Positions 7,477-16,604 of a stretch of DNA of 64,000 nt are shown here, piece by piece. Below the pieces are notes generated by a model, which ran no database searches, was not told the DNA's origin, and worked only from the letters and a program-made list of their open reading frames with translations. Where the stretch lies: assembly GCF_030824435.1 (NCBI RefSeq), contig NZ_JAVBXS010000016.1, positions 62,001 through 126,000 of the forward strand, written 5' to 3'. Both the position numbers and the translations under genes were made by a program. Numbering within the stretch: position 1 is the stretch's first letter; every line of letters begins with the position of its first letter. The DNA is from Rheinheimera sp. (GTDB lineage Bacteria > Pseudomonadota > Gammaproteobacteria > Enterobacterales > Alteromonadaceae).

Positions 7477-10356
7477 TTAGAACTTCACAGTTACGCTGGC
7501 GTGTAAGTAACGACCTAAGGTGTCGTAGAAACCAGCAACGGCGTTAGCGTTGCTAGACAGCGTCAGACCAACCATTGGAGGTTCTTTGTCCAGTACGTTG
7601 TTTACACCGGCCAGTACAGCTACGTTGTCAGTTAAGTCAAACGAGCCTACTAAGTCCAGGTAGCTTTGTGAAGAGATACCGTCAGCAACTAACTTATCTA
7701 CTTTCACTTTGCTGGTGTAATCAACAGCACCGAAGTAACGCCATTTAGCAGTAGCTGTCCACCAGTCACCAGTGGTGTAGCTTACTGATGCAGTGTGACG
7801 CCATTTTGGCTGAGCAAAACAGTCAGTGCTTACGTTGCCTGAACACTCGTAGTTTGCTCCAGCATCACCAGGTAACGGCGTGTAGTATTTCTTCATGCTA
7901 CGGCTACCGATTAATTTGGTGGTTAATTTACCGCCAAATACTTCAGTTTCGTAGTTCATGCTTAAGTCAACACCACGCCAGTGACGGTTTGCTAAGTTGA
8001 TGTTAGTTGCCTGAACAAAACCAGACTCACCAATCCACAGCGAACCACCGTTACCACGTTTTACGTTGTCACAGAATACAGCAGCACCAGTTTCAGCACA
8101 TTTTTGCAGTGTTAAAGAAGCTGCAATGTTACCGATAACGTCTTCTAACTCGATGTTCCAGTAGTCAACAGAGAAGTTGAAACCTTCAAACGGGTTAGCA
8201 ACCAAACCTACTGAATAAGTGTCAGCGATTTCTGGAGTCAGCTCTGGGTTACCACCAGCTAACTGGTTGTATTGACCGGCTGGGCTTGCTGCGATAGCAC
8301 CGTATTGAGCAGCAGTTACACCAGTGTTAGCACACTGAGCAGCGCTTAATGCAGGAGCTGCACCAGCACATGGGTCGATACCGCCCCACAGACCGATGTT
8401 TTGTTCTGCGAACAGTTCACCTACGTTTGGTGCACGTACAGCACGGTTGTAGCTGGCGCGGATTTTCCAATCTTCGATTGGGGTCCAGTCCAGTTCAACT
8501 TTGTAAGTAGGCTCGCTACCTGAAGTTGAATAATCTGAATAACGACCACCCAGACCTACAGTGATGTCTTTGGCAATAGCAGCATCTTCAACCAGAGGAA
8601 TGCTTAATTCACCGAACACTTCTTTAACAGTGTAACCACCGTTCAGGCTCTTGGTTGGGCCACCTTGACCTAACAGAGAACCTTGAGAGAATACTTCGTC
8701 CGCTGTACGGCCGAAACGCTCTTGACGGTGTTCTAAACCTAATACAGCAGCTACTGGTAAAGAATGAGAAGGCAGGTTGAAGCCCAGGTCACCACTTACG
8801 AAGCCGTTTAATACTGTTTGTGAAGTAACACCACGTAAAATTGCAGTGCCTTTTAACGCATCAGCAGCTTCAGCAGTTACACCACCAAACTGGAACACAT
8901 TGTATGGCAGGTCGCTGGTAACAGTGTTAGGTACACCGTCGATAGCTACAGCACCAATCGCCGGGCCGATACGTGGACCGAAGAAGTCGTTTAAGTATGC
9001 AGCGCTAGAAGAAGTTACACCGTGCAGGAAAGAAGCGTCATAGCTCCAGCTGTCGTTGATGATACCTTCGATACCAGTCACGATACGGAAAGACGTGAAC
9101 TCGAGGTCTGATGCACGAGCACCACCTTCAGTGTTACGTTTACCGATCAGCATGTTGACTTGTTGTGTATCAGCACCGTACAGACTGCGGAACTGAGCAC
9201 GTTGGGCATCAGAGAACAGTGGGTTATTGATATCCATTGTGTATTCTTCACCGAAGAAAGTACCTGACTCAGCGATCTGAGCGTTAGTACGGTCGTTCAT
9301 GAAGCTTGTTTCTACATATGGACGCGCATATTCGTTGATTTCGTAGTTAGCGAAAGCACCAAATGTATAACGCTCATCCGGACGCATAAAGTGGTTAACT
9401 GGTGCATAGTTGTATGCATTATCAACGCTAGGAATAAACTGGCTACCGCTGTTTAAAGTCCAGAATTTGGTGTAATCGATACCATCGCCACCATCTGATT
9501 CAGCACGGCCAATATAGAAGTTAGGGTTAGGAGCTGTACCTGAACCACCACAAGCTGTGCCTGGATCGTTTAATGCACAAGAAGAATAATCGCGTGTACC
9601 TTGACGCATTTCGTCAACATTACGCCATGTAGCATAAGCAGTGATATGACCTTTAGTACCAATATCACCACCAACTGTCAGGTCGATGTTGTTGGTTTTG
9701 CCGTCAAAACCGCTGTCGCCTTTTGGATAGCTGAATTTACGTTTATCCATCAGGTCCTGAATGTATTTGTTGTCGTTGTTGTGCTGGTAACCAGACACAC
9801 CAGACGTCAGCTCAATACCTTCGAAATCTTTTTTCATCACGAAGTTAACGACACCGGCAACAGCGTCAGCACCGTAAGTTGCTGAACCACCACCAGTTAA
9901 TACTTCAACACGCTCAACCAGCGCAGATGGGATTTGGTTAACGTCTGGCGCACCAGCGTTATATACACCACCGGCCTGCAGACGACGACCGTTCACCAGT
10001 ACCAGAGTACGTTGTGAACCCATACCACGTAAGTCGAGTGTCGCGTTACCAGATGCGCCGTTGGCCTGGAAAGAAGTTTCAGAAGCTTCGATTTGTGGCA
10101 AGCTGTTCATCAGATCTTCAATGCGGGTGAAGCCTGACAGTTTAATTTCTTCTGAAGAGGTAATTTGTACCGGGCTTGCAGTCTCAACATCAACACGTTT
10201 GATCCGTGAGCCTGTAATTTCAATACGTTCAACTTTTTTCGCAGCATCTTCTTCTTCCGCAGCAAAGGCGTTAGAAGCAGAGAACATCGCGGTAGATGCA
10301 GCGCCAAATGCGAGGGCAATGCGCACAGCTTTTGCAGTTTTATGGTTATTAAACAT
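7477..10356 (-). CDS. TonB-dependent outer-membrane receptor (959 aa)
   Basis: Outer-membrane active-transport barrel. A signal peptide covers about residues 1-32 (ends SASNAFA). A TonB-box-like ERIEITGSRIKR follows near residues 43-54, then the plug domain with SLPQIEAS, LDLRGMGSQRTLVLVNGRR, VERVEVLTGGGSATYGADAVAGVVNF. The long beta-barrel ends in the aromatic signature GRYLHASVTVKF. The ITGSRI-type N-terminus and size resemble receptors for oligosaccharides or peptides in Alteromonadales and Caulobacter; the substrate cannot be read from sequence. GGGAGA lies before the ATG. A sigma70-like promoter is about 100 bp upstream. It is convergent with the TPR-oxygenase gene. Confidence 0.93.
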   Translation of the reverse strand: MFNNHKTAKAVRIALAFGAASTAMFSASNAFAAEEEDAAKKVERIEITGSRIKRVDVETASPVQITSSEEIKLSGFTRIEDLMNSLPQIEASETSFQANGASGNATLDLRGMGSQRTLVLVNGRRLQAGGVYNAGAPDVNQIPSALVERVEVLTGGGSATYGADAVAGVVNFVMKKDFEGIELTSGVSGYQHNNDNKYIQDLMDKRKFSYPKGDSGFDGKTNNIDLTVGGDIGTKGHITAYATWRNVDEMRQGTRDYSSCALNDPGTACGGSGTAPNPNFYIGRAESDGGDGIDYTKFWTLNSGSQFIPSVDNAYNYAPVNHFMRPDERYTFGAFANYEINEYARPYVETSFMNDRTNAQIAESGTFFGEEYTMDINNPLFSDAQRAQFRSLYGADTQQVNMLIGKRNTEGGARASDLEFTSFRIVTGIEGIINDSWSYDASFLHGVTSSSAAYLNDFFGPRIGPAIGAVAIDGVPNTVTSDLPYNVFQFGGVTAEAADALKGTAILRGVTSQTVLNGFVSGDLGFNLPSHSLPVAAVLGLEHRQERFGRTADEVFSQGSLLGQGGPTKSLNGGYTVKEVFGELSIPLVEDAAIAKDITVGLGGRYSDYSTSGSEPTYKVELDWTPIEDWKIRASYNRAVRAPNVGELFAEQNIGLWGGIDPCAGAAPALSAAQCANTGVTAAQYGAIAASPAGQYNQLAGGNPELTPEIADTYSVGLVANPFEGFNFSVDYWNIELEDVIGNIAASLTLQKCAETGAAVFCDNVKRGNGGSLWIGESGFVQATNINLANRHWRGVDLSMNYETEVFGGKLTTKLIGSRSMKKYYTPLPGDAGANYECSGNVSTDCFAQPKWRHTASVSYTTGDWWTATAKWRYFGAVDYTSKVKVDKLVADGISSQSYLDLVGSFDLTDNVAVLAGVNNVLDKEPPMVGLTLSSNANAVAGFYDTLGRYLHASVTVKF

Positions 10357-10459
10357 TCTTATCTCCCTGGATCACTTAATCGTGATTTTGTTGTGTAGTA
10401 AGTCACTTTCGCAGCCTGCTGCTGACGACTCCGGTTTGATCCCGGAGGTGGACTGCCCG

Positions 10460-10489
10460 ATAATAAGGTGATTTTTTTGCGAGGGTCAA
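10460..10489 (-). promoter_or_regulatory. candidate sigma70 promoter for the TonB-dependent receptor
   Basis: On the minus strand: -35 TTGACC (10489-10484), 18-bp spacer, -10 TATTAT (10465-10460); both hexamers match consensus at five of six positions. It would give a leader of about 95 nt before the receptor ATG. Confidence 0.55.
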
Positions 10490-10799
10490 TCGCTTTTACA
10501 TAAATTCGTACAAAAAAAATGTTGATGGATTGAACTTTTTCCGACAACCCCGCACCAAGCAGCTCGTTTTTTCAGCAGCAATGTAAACAACGGGCCACTC
10601 TGTCTGCCACTGCCAATGCAAAAACTGTTTTCCTGATGTTCAAACATCCGGAATAAATATAAACAAAAACAATTAAAAACAATAACATAAAATCAGGCAC
10701 CAACAAAAAATTGCTGGTCCGTATAAAAAAGCGTACATAAATTCCTGTTCTGTTAGCTGACACTCATCAGACCTGTGCCAAGTCATCAGAAAATCCCGT
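10490..10799. other. AT-rich divergent intergenic region, receptor/dinG
   Basis: About 300 bp without a supported gene, very A-rich between 10655 and 10740. It carries the upstream sides of the receptor promoter and of the dinG promoter. Short open frames here have no ribosome site or family resemblance. Confidence 0.4.
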
Positions 10800-10828
10800 T
10801 TGCCTGTGCCGGCATCGCTTTGTACAAT
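10800..10828 (+). promoter_or_regulatory. candidate dinG promoter
   Basis: -35 TTGCCT (10800-10805), 17-bp spacer, -10 TACAAT (10823-10828). A transcription start near 10835 would fall at the edge of the LexA box just downstream. Confidence 0.5.
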
Positions 10829-10835
10829 GCGGCAA

Positions 10836-10851
10836 CTGTAAATTTATACAG
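10836..10851 (+). promoter_or_regulatory. LexA (SOS) box of dinG
   Basis: CTGTAAATTTATACAG is a perfect CTGT-N8-ACAG LexA operator with an AT-only centre. It lies 7 bp before the dinG ATG and directly downstream of the candidate -10. LexA bound here would block initiation or elongation, matching the DNA-damage induction known for dinG in E. coli. Confidence 0.85.
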
Positions 10852-10858
10852 AGTATTT

Positions 10859-12904
10859 ATGCTCAGCAGCGCCAGCAAAAATCAAATCAAAGCTATTCAT
10901 CAGAAGATCAAAGCCGCTTTACCCGGTTATCAGCCGCGGCCTTCGCAGAACAAGTTGGTGGCAGAAATGGCCAATATAGTGGCGGGCAGTTACCACAGTT
11001 ATGACAAAATTGGCTTAATTGAAGCTGGTACCGGCACCGGAAAATCGCTGGCTTATCTGATGGCGGCCCTACCTTTGGCGCTGGAAAAGAAAAAAACGCT
11101 GGTCATTGCCACTGCAACAGTGGCGTTGCAAGAGCAGCTGGTGAACAAAGATTTACCTTTTTTTCAGCGTTATTCAGAACTGCCATTTGAATTTACTTTG
11201 ATCAAAGGCCGCCAGCGTTATGCCTGTATCGAAAGGTTAAATCAGCAAATTCAGCAGCCTGAGTTGTTACCGCAGTGGCTGGATAAAGCCAGCCCTGCCG
11301 ATTTAGCCAAACTTGCTGCCGCCTGGCAAGAAAGGCGCTGGCTTGGCGACAGAGACAGTTTGCCATTTGCGGTAGCGGACAGCCTCTGGCACAGCATTCA
11401 GGCTGACAGCTACCATTGCCACAAACAACACAAAGCACATCGTCACTGCCCTTTTCATCTGGCGCGCGCAGAAATAGAAAACAGTCAGGTGCTGGTGGTG
11501 AACCATGCTTTATTGCTGGCTGATTTAGCTTCTGGTGGCAGTATTTTGCCAAAACCGGAAGATTGCATTTATGTGATTGATGAAGCGCACCACCTGGCTG
11601 ACAGCGGCCGTGATTTTTTTTCCGGCAATGCACCGCTGAATGCAGATACAGCATTGTGGCAGGAACAGACGGAAAAATTGTATCAGCAACTGCAAAGCCA
11701 GTTGCCACAACACAGCGCCATTAAAGAAACGCTAAAGTTAGTCGATTTATCCCAGGATTTTATTGGCAGCTTAAAACCACTACAACAGCAGCTGAAAAAG
11801 TCCGCCAATGACTGGTTTGGCAAAGAACCTCATCATCGTTTTATCGACGCCGTTTTACCCGATTTATTTCAGCGCCAGGCAGAACAACTGGCAGAACAAA
11901 GCGGCAAATTGCTGTCTTGTATCGAAAAACTGTTTCAACATTTGTTGGATGCACAAAGCGACGGCAAACTAAAAAGTAAACAGTTATTACCTCTGCAGCA
12001 TGAACTACAGGCGTTGGAGCAAAAATACTCAGCGCAAAATCAACTATGGCAATTGTGGTCGGTGCCGCAAACAAAGCATGTCAATCAGGCGCGCTGGATA
12101 AGCCGTTTTGAACAACAAATCCGCGGCCATGCCTGCCCTTTGTCGGTCAGTTTTCAGCTGGATGATTTGTTATTCAGTAAAGCCCACGCCGTATTGCTCT
12201 GTTCAGCAACACTCACTTCGCTGAATTCTTTTGATTATGCCAAAAGGGAGCTTGGCTTAATGGATCATCCGGGGGTGCAGACATTGCAGGTGAATTCGCC
12301 TTTTGCTTATGCCGAACGGGGGGTGATTCATATTCCGAAATTACGCACCGAACCCACCTCAGATTTGTTTACTGATGAACTGATTGAAGTGTTGCCCAAA
12401 TACCTCGACACCACTCAGGGTAATCTGGTGCTTTTTGCTTCTTATTGGCAGATGGAACAAGTGGCGGCAGCACTACGTAAACAACAGTGGACCTTATTGG
12501 TGCAAGGTGAAGCCAGCCGGCAGTCGCTGCTGGATTTACATAAAATGAAAATTGAAGGTGGTGCTGGCAGTATTTTATTTGGCACGCAAAGTTTCTCTGA
12601 AGGCCTTGATTTACCTGGTAAACTTCTTACCAACCTGATTATCACCAAACTGCCTTTTGCGGTGCCGACCAGCCCATTTGAAGAAGCAATGGCAGAAGCC
12701 GTCAGCAAAAGAGGCGGCAATCCGTTTTTACAATTAACGGTGCCGGCGGCGGCGAAGAAACTGGTGCAGTCCTGTGGTAGACTGCTGCGCCAGGAGCAGG
12801 ATCAGGGCCGCATTGTGATCCTCGACCGGCGTCTTGTCACCAAATCGTACGGCAGCGCCATGCTGAAAGCCCTGCCTCCTTTTCGCCAACAAATTGACGG
12901 ATAA
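10859..12904 (+). CDS. dinG: ATP-dependent DNA helicase DinG
   Basis: XPD-like 5'-3' superfamily 2 helicase, 681 residues, SOS-induced, acting on R-loops and forked DNA. Motifs: EAGTGTGKSLAYL (Walker A, about 55-67), YVIDEAHHL (DEAH), LCSATL, and C-terminal VQSCGRLLRQEQDQGRIVILDRR. Iron-sulfur ligand positions carry C123, C187, H191 and C197; the second of the three clustered cysteines of E. coli DinG (C199) appears as His here. The ATG after CAGAG is preferred over an in-frame ATG 84 bp upstream, because the promoter and LexA box lie between them. Two bases separate it from the permease gene. Confidence 0.94.
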   Translation: MLSSASKNQIKAIHQKIKAALPGYQPRPSQNKLVAEMANIVAGSYHSYDKIGLIEAGTGTGKSLAYLMAALPLALEKKKTLVIATATVALQEQLVNKDLPFFQRYSELPFEFTLIKGRQRYACIERLNQQIQQPELLPQWLDKASPADLAKLAAAWQERRWLGDRDSLPFAVADSLWHSIQADSYHCHKQHKAHRHCPFHLARAEIENSQVLVVNHALLLADLASGGSILPKPEDCIYVIDEAHHLADSGRDFFSGNAPLNADTALWQEQTEKLYQQLQSQLPQHSAIKETLKLVDLSQDFIGSLKPLQQQLKKSANDWFGKEPHHRFIDAVLPDLFQRQAEQLAEQSGKLLSCIEKLFQHLLDAQSDGKLKSKQLLPLQHELQALEQKYSAQNQLWQLWSVPQTKHVNQARWISRFEQQIRGHACPLSVSFQLDDLLFSKAHAVLLCSATLTSLNSFDYAKRELGLMDHPGVQTLQVNSPFAYAERGVIHIPKLRTEPTSDLFTDELIEVLPKYLDTTQGNLVLFASYWQMEQVAAALRKQQWTLLVQGEASRQSLLDLHKMKIEGGAGSILFGTQSFSEGLDLPGKLLTNLIITKLPFAVPTSPFEEAMAEAVSKRGGNPFLQLTVPAAAKKLVQSCGRLLRQEQDQGRIVILDRRLVTKSYGSAMLKALPPFRQQIDG

Positions 12905-12906
12905 CC

Positions 12907-13686
12907 ATGGAATTTGCGCTTGATCCAACAGTCATGCTGCTGTTGTGCAGTGTGGCTTTTATTGCCGGTTTTATTGATGCTATTGCCGGTGGTGGTGGTT
13001 TATTAACTGTCCCAGCCTTATTAACCGCCGGTTTACCACCTCATCTGGTGCTTGGCACCAACAAACTGGCCGCTACCTTTGGTTCATTAACAGCTTCAGT
13101 CACTTATTACCGTAAAAGGTTGTTTGACCCTTATTATTGGCGCCATGCGCTTATCGCAACTGCAGTGGGCGCTTGTATTGGTGTGTTGGTGGTGGACCAA
13201 ATCAGCAAAAGCACGCTGGAAAAGGTGCTGCCGGTGCTGATTTTAATAGCCGCAATTTATAGTTTATTTGCCAAGGTGCAGGCTGACGACCAGCTGCAAC
13301 TGCCTTCTGACACCTCCAAAAACCGCTGGAGCCAGAGATTACAAGGGCTTGGCCTTGGTTTTTACGATGGCATTGCCGGGCCTGGCACAGGCTCGTTCTG
13401 GATGGTGTCGACTATGGCGCTTTATAAAATTAATTTATTGCTAACCAGTGGTGTCGCCCGTTCGATGAATTTTGTCTCCAACGGTTTTGCGCTGGTGACT
13501 TTTGCCGTACTTGGCCATATTCATTACCAGTTGGGTATTGCGATGGGGCTTTGCCTGATGGTTGGCTCTTATTTTGGTGCTCATACCGCCATCCGTTTTG
13601 GCAGCAAGCTGATTAAACCTTTGTTTATGCTGATGGTGATGGCGATTGCTTTGCGTCTTATCTGGCAAACCTGGTTTAGCCAATGA
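12907..13686 (+). CDS. TauE/SafE (TSUP) family membrane permease
   Basis: A 259-residue inner-membrane protein with about seven or eight hydrophobic segments. It carries the family signature FIAGFIDAIAGGGGLLTVPALL near the N-terminus, which repeats in weaker form as GFYDGIAGPGTGSF in the second half, as expected for the internally duplicated TSUP fold (E. coli YfcA resembles it). Family members export or import sulfur-containing or carboxylic anions; the substrate here is unknown. It starts two bases after dinG and its stop overlaps the priC start by four bases (ATGA), so the genes are co-transcribed. Confidence 0.9.
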   Translation: MEFALDPTVMLLLCSVAFIAGFIDAIAGGGGLLTVPALLTAGLPPHLVLGTNKLAATFGSLTASVTYYRKRLFDPYYWRHALIATAVGACIGVLVVDQISKSTLEKVLPVLILIAAIYSLFAKVQADDQLQLPSDTSKNRWSQRLQGLGLGFYDGIAGPGTGSFWMVSTMALYKINLLLTSGVARSMNFVSNGFALVTFAVLGHIHYQLGIAMGLCLMVGSYFGAHTAIRFGSKLIKPLFMLMVMAIALRLIWQTWFSQ

Positions 13687-14300
13687 ACAATCAACAACAA
13701 CTGGCGGCGCTGGAGCAGCAACTCTTAAAACTGGCAAGTCAGGCCAGCCGTATTGACGAAGCAGCGCCTTCCTGGCAACGCCGCGACTGGTTTGACTCTG
13801 AACTCTTTCAGTGTCATTCACCGCAATTGCTTGATTATGTGCAGGAAGCCATGCAGTTGCTGAAACGTTTACAAACGCCGCTGCGTGGCCACTCTGAATA
13901 TCAGTTGTTCCAACAACAAAATCAGCAGCGCCTTGCCATCAAACTGGCGGCGCAACTGGAAGCATTAAGCCGGGCTTTTAGTTGCCTGGAAGTACGGCAA
14001 CGCGAAAACGGCAAATGGCGTAAAGCCAAAGTGGCCAAAACCGAAGCCACTGCACCAGAGCGGCACAGAGCTGGTCAGTTATTGGCTGAACTCGGTGGTT
14101 CACATCAAGCTTTGTATCAGAAGCTAAGCGAAACCCATGAATTTGAACGCCGTTTACAGCAAATGATCCACGAAGCGGCGCAACAGCAACAACAGCCTGA
14201 ACTACAACTGGCGTTACATGCCCGCCTTGGCCGTTGCCGCAAAGCCATTAGTCAGCTTGAAGCCGAAATTCAGTGGCTGGAACAAAAAAGAGAACGCTGA
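13683..14300 (+). CDS. priC: primosomal replication protein PriC (N'')
   Basis: A 205-residue, highly helical, Gln- and Arg-rich protein. The C-terminal half matches PriC: THEFERRLQQMIHE followed by LHARLGRCRKAISQLEAEI, close to the E. coli HQDFERRL and ARLARCRHALEKIE segments. PriC reloads DnaB at stalled forks in the PriA-independent restart pathway. It is about 30 residues longer than the E. coli protein (175). It overlaps the permease stop by four bases and its own stop overlaps the next ATG (TGATG). Clustering with dinG gives a fork-repair theme. Confidence 0.85.
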   Translation: MNNQQQLAALEQQLLKLASQASRIDEAAPSWQRRDWFDSELFQCHSPQLLDYVQEAMQLLKRLQTPLRGHSEYQLFQQQNQQRLAIKLAAQLEALSRAFSCLEVRQRENGKWRKAKVAKTEATAPERHRAGQLLAELGGSHQALYQKLSETHEFERRLQQMIHEAAQQQQQPELQLALHARLGRCRKAISQLEAEIQWLEQKRER

Positions 14301-15223
14301 TGCACTGGCCTGCCCTGCTTTATCATCCCTGTTACAGTGAACTGCAACTACCGGATAAACATCGTTACCCCATAGGCAAGTACCAGGCTTTATATCAGGC
14401 GTTATTAGCTGCAGGTGTGCCGGAGCATTGTTTTGTAGAGTCCGAAGCAGCAACAGCAGCAGAGCTTTTGTTAGTGCATCAACCTGGTTATCTACAAAGC
14501 CTCAAAACCGGCAGCATTGATGCCAAAGCCATGCGCCGTATTGGTTTTCCCTGGTCACAACAGCTGTATCAGCGCAGCCTGATTTCAGTGGGCGGTACCA
14601 TTAAAACGGCACAGCTTGCGCTGACTCAAGGCCTGGCGTTGCATTTAAGTGGTGGTTATCACCATGCTTTTGCCAATGAAGGCAGTGGTTTTTGTTTATT
14701 TAACGATTTAGCCATTGCAGCCCGGACGCTTCAGCAACAAGGCGTGGATAAAATTCTGATTTTTGATTGTGACGTGCATCAGGGCGATGGCACAGCGCTG
14801 ATTTTCCAAAATGACCCGCAGATCATCACAGCGTCTTTGCATGGGGATAAAAATTTTCCGGCGCGCAAACAACAATCCGACTGGGATCTGGCGCTGGCCA
14901 ATGCCACAGACGATGGCGCTTATCTTGAAGCTGTGCAGCAAAGCCTGGATTATCTGCTGGATTTACATCAACCTGATTTAGTGTTGTACGACGCCGGAGT
15001 TGATATTCATCAGAATGACGATTTAGGGCTGCTGCATATCAGCACCGCAGGGGTACTGGCGCGCGATAGTTATGTGATCAACAGCTGCCGCGACCGCAAC
15101 ATTGCACTGGCTGCGGTGATTGGCGGTGGTTATCAACGCGATTTAACTGCACTGACGGCTGTACACCTGCAACTTTTTAAAGCCGCTTTTAATAGCAGAA
15201 ATTTACCCCATCAAATTCCCTGA
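14300..15223 (+). CDS. histone-deacetylase-family (HDAC/acetoin utilisation) hydrolase
   Basis: A 307-residue zinc deacetylase of the arginase/HDAC fold. Seen motifs: HLSGGYHHAFANEGSGFCLFNDLAIAA (split; catalytic His pair in GGYHHA), FDCDVHQGDG with the zinc-binding Asp and His, and YDAGVDIH with the second zinc Asp. Bacterial members act on acetylated polyamines, acetyl-lysine or other small amides; the substrate here is unknown. The ATG overlapping the priC stop (TGATG) is preferred to an in-frame GTG 27 bp upstream. The gene ends 48 bp before a strong terminator, so it closes the dinG unit. Confidence 0.9.
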   Translation: MHWPALLYHPCYSELQLPDKHRYPIGKYQALYQALLAAGVPEHCFVESEAATAAELLLVHQPGYLQSLKTGSIDAKAMRRIGFPWSQQLYQRSLISVGGTIKTAQLALTQGLALHLSGGYHHAFANEGSGFCLFNDLAIAARTLQQQGVDKILIFDCDVHQGDGTALIFQNDPQIITASLHGDKNFPARKQQSDWDLALANATDDGAYLEAVQQSLDYLLDLHQPDLVLYDAGVDIHQNDDLGLLHISTAGVLARDSYVINSCRDRNIALAAVIGGGYQRDLTALTAVHLQLFKAAFNSRNLPHQIP

Positions 15224-15270
15224 AGCCCCTAAACTCTGGCTCGGGTAATGCTGCTGTTGACTGCACAGAC

Positions 15271-15315
15271 AAAAAAGCCAGTCACCTCAAATTACAACAG
15301 AGGACTGGCTTTTTA
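15271..15315. terminator. bidirectional terminator between HDAC gene and kynA
   Basis: AAAAAAGCCAGT on the left pairs with ACTGGCTTTTT on the right, with a second short CCTC/GAGG pairing inside. It has A's before and T's after, as expected between convergent genes. Confidence 0.85.
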
Positions 15316-15336
15316 TTGCAGCAAGCTAAAACAACT

Positions 15337-16440
15337 TTAACCGCGTTCAGCACCTGCAAAATAAAAACCAAGCTGACGTTTTACCTGGGATGGCAATAGC
15401 GGCAGGCTGGCTTTGGGCACTAAAAAAGTCGCCATATTAAATAAGTCAGTGAAAATACGGTTTTTTTCTGTGGTGCGTTTTAGATAATCGTGACCTGAAG
15501 ATCCGCCGGTGCCAATTTTGGTGCCGAGCATGCGCTGCACCATCATGGCGTGTTTGTAACGCCAGATGGTGAAGTTTTCGTCAATTTCGGTCAGACAAGT
15601 CAGCACCTGGAATGGCAGATTAAACACCGGCTCTTCCTGATACAAACTGATAAAAAGTGCCGCCAGCATAGCGCGCTGACTCAGTCTGAAAGTGCCATCC
15701 TGTTGTAATTGCTGATATTTGTCGTTATCCAGCAAAGCGGTAAATTTGGCGCGGGTTTTGTCAATTTCATCCAGCTGCATTTGTCTTTCATGTTCGGCAA
15801 TCTGAATAATAGAACGTACTGTCAGCTCATCTTCATTCAGCATCTGCGCTGTGGTTTGCTGATACATCTGCCAGAAGCTGAAATCACCAAACTCCAGAAA
15901 TGGCATACGCTCCAGCCACTTTTCCACTTGTTCAAATAAACTGGGTTGTTGCTCTAAACTTTCCAGAAACAAACGGTCTTTTTCATTGAGGCGGCTGTAA
16001 AAAGAATTTTTATCAAAGTCGATGCGATAACCACTTTTTAAACCCAGGCCAATCTCCAGCATTTTAAACTGCACACTCTGAAAACCTGAAGCCGGCACCA
16101 GATAATCACGAAACGACATAAAATCCTGTGGTGTCATGGTTTCCATCACACCAATCTGCTGATTCATCAGCTGCTGAATAGTGATGATCCTTTTCAGTTT
16201 ATGCACCACACCAGTCAGTTGTTCATCTTTCACCACATCAGCGGCAAAAACGCCAAGCACTGCTTTTAATTCATGTAGCACTTGTTTAAACCAGAGCTCG
16301 TACACCTGATGCACAATAATAAACAAAGTTTCATCGTGGGCTTCAGCACCATATTTGGCACTTTCAGTGGCCTGCGCCGTCAGAATTTTATCCAGCTGCA
16401 GATAATCACCGTAATAACAGGGCGTGGTATTTTTTTGCAT
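15337..16440 (-). CDS. kynA: tryptophan 2,3-dioxygenase
   Basis: Haem enzyme that opens the indole ring of L-tryptophan to N-formylkynurenine, first step of the kynurenine pathway. 367 residues. Signatures: YYGDYLQLDKIL, AHDETLFIIVHQVYELWFKQ (substrate pocket), FQSVQFKMLEIGLG, and the C-terminal WRYKHAMMVQRMLGTKIG then GTGGSSGHDYL, which holds the haem-ligand His and the substrate-gripping loop. It stands alone, with no kynurenine formamidase or kynureninase nearby, so the rest of the pathway must be elsewhere. No ribosome site stronger than AACAAT-type sequence is seen upstream of the ATG. Confidence 0.95.
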   Translation of the reverse strand: MQKNTTPCYYGDYLQLDKILTAQATESAKYGAEAHDETLFIIVHQVYELWFKQVLHELKAVLGVFAADVVKDEQLTGVVHKLKRIITIQQLMNQQIGVMETMTPQDFMSFRDYLVPASGFQSVQFKMLEIGLGLKSGYRIDFDKNSFYSRLNEKDRLFLESLEQQPSLFEQVEKWLERMPFLEFGDFSFWQMYQQTTAQMLNEDELTVRSIIQIAEHERQMQLDEIDKTRAKFTALLDNDKYQQLQQDGTFRLSQRAMLAALFISLYQEEPVFNLPFQVLTCLTEIDENFTIWRYKHAMMVQRMLGTKIGTGGSSGHDYLKRTTEKNRIFTDLFNMATFLVPKASLPLLPSQVKRQLGFYFAGAERG

Positions 16441-16604
16441 AACAATAGGTTCCGGCCCAAGGCCTTAATTTCGACTGCGCATTGTAGCAGCGGTTTTCAT
16501 CAATTGTCAGCAAGACCGGGCTGTGGCATTTTGCCTTATTAGTGTTTATGCTTAGCCGAACAAAAAAACCAGTCAGGTCAAATGCTTTGACCCGGGAGCA
16601 GTGA

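Noticed and set aside
7273-7506. Short frames with a signal-peptide-like start in the receptor/oxygenase gap
   Set aside because: They run through the strong bidirectional terminator at 7403-7436 and end in the receptor gene's antisense; no ribosome site.
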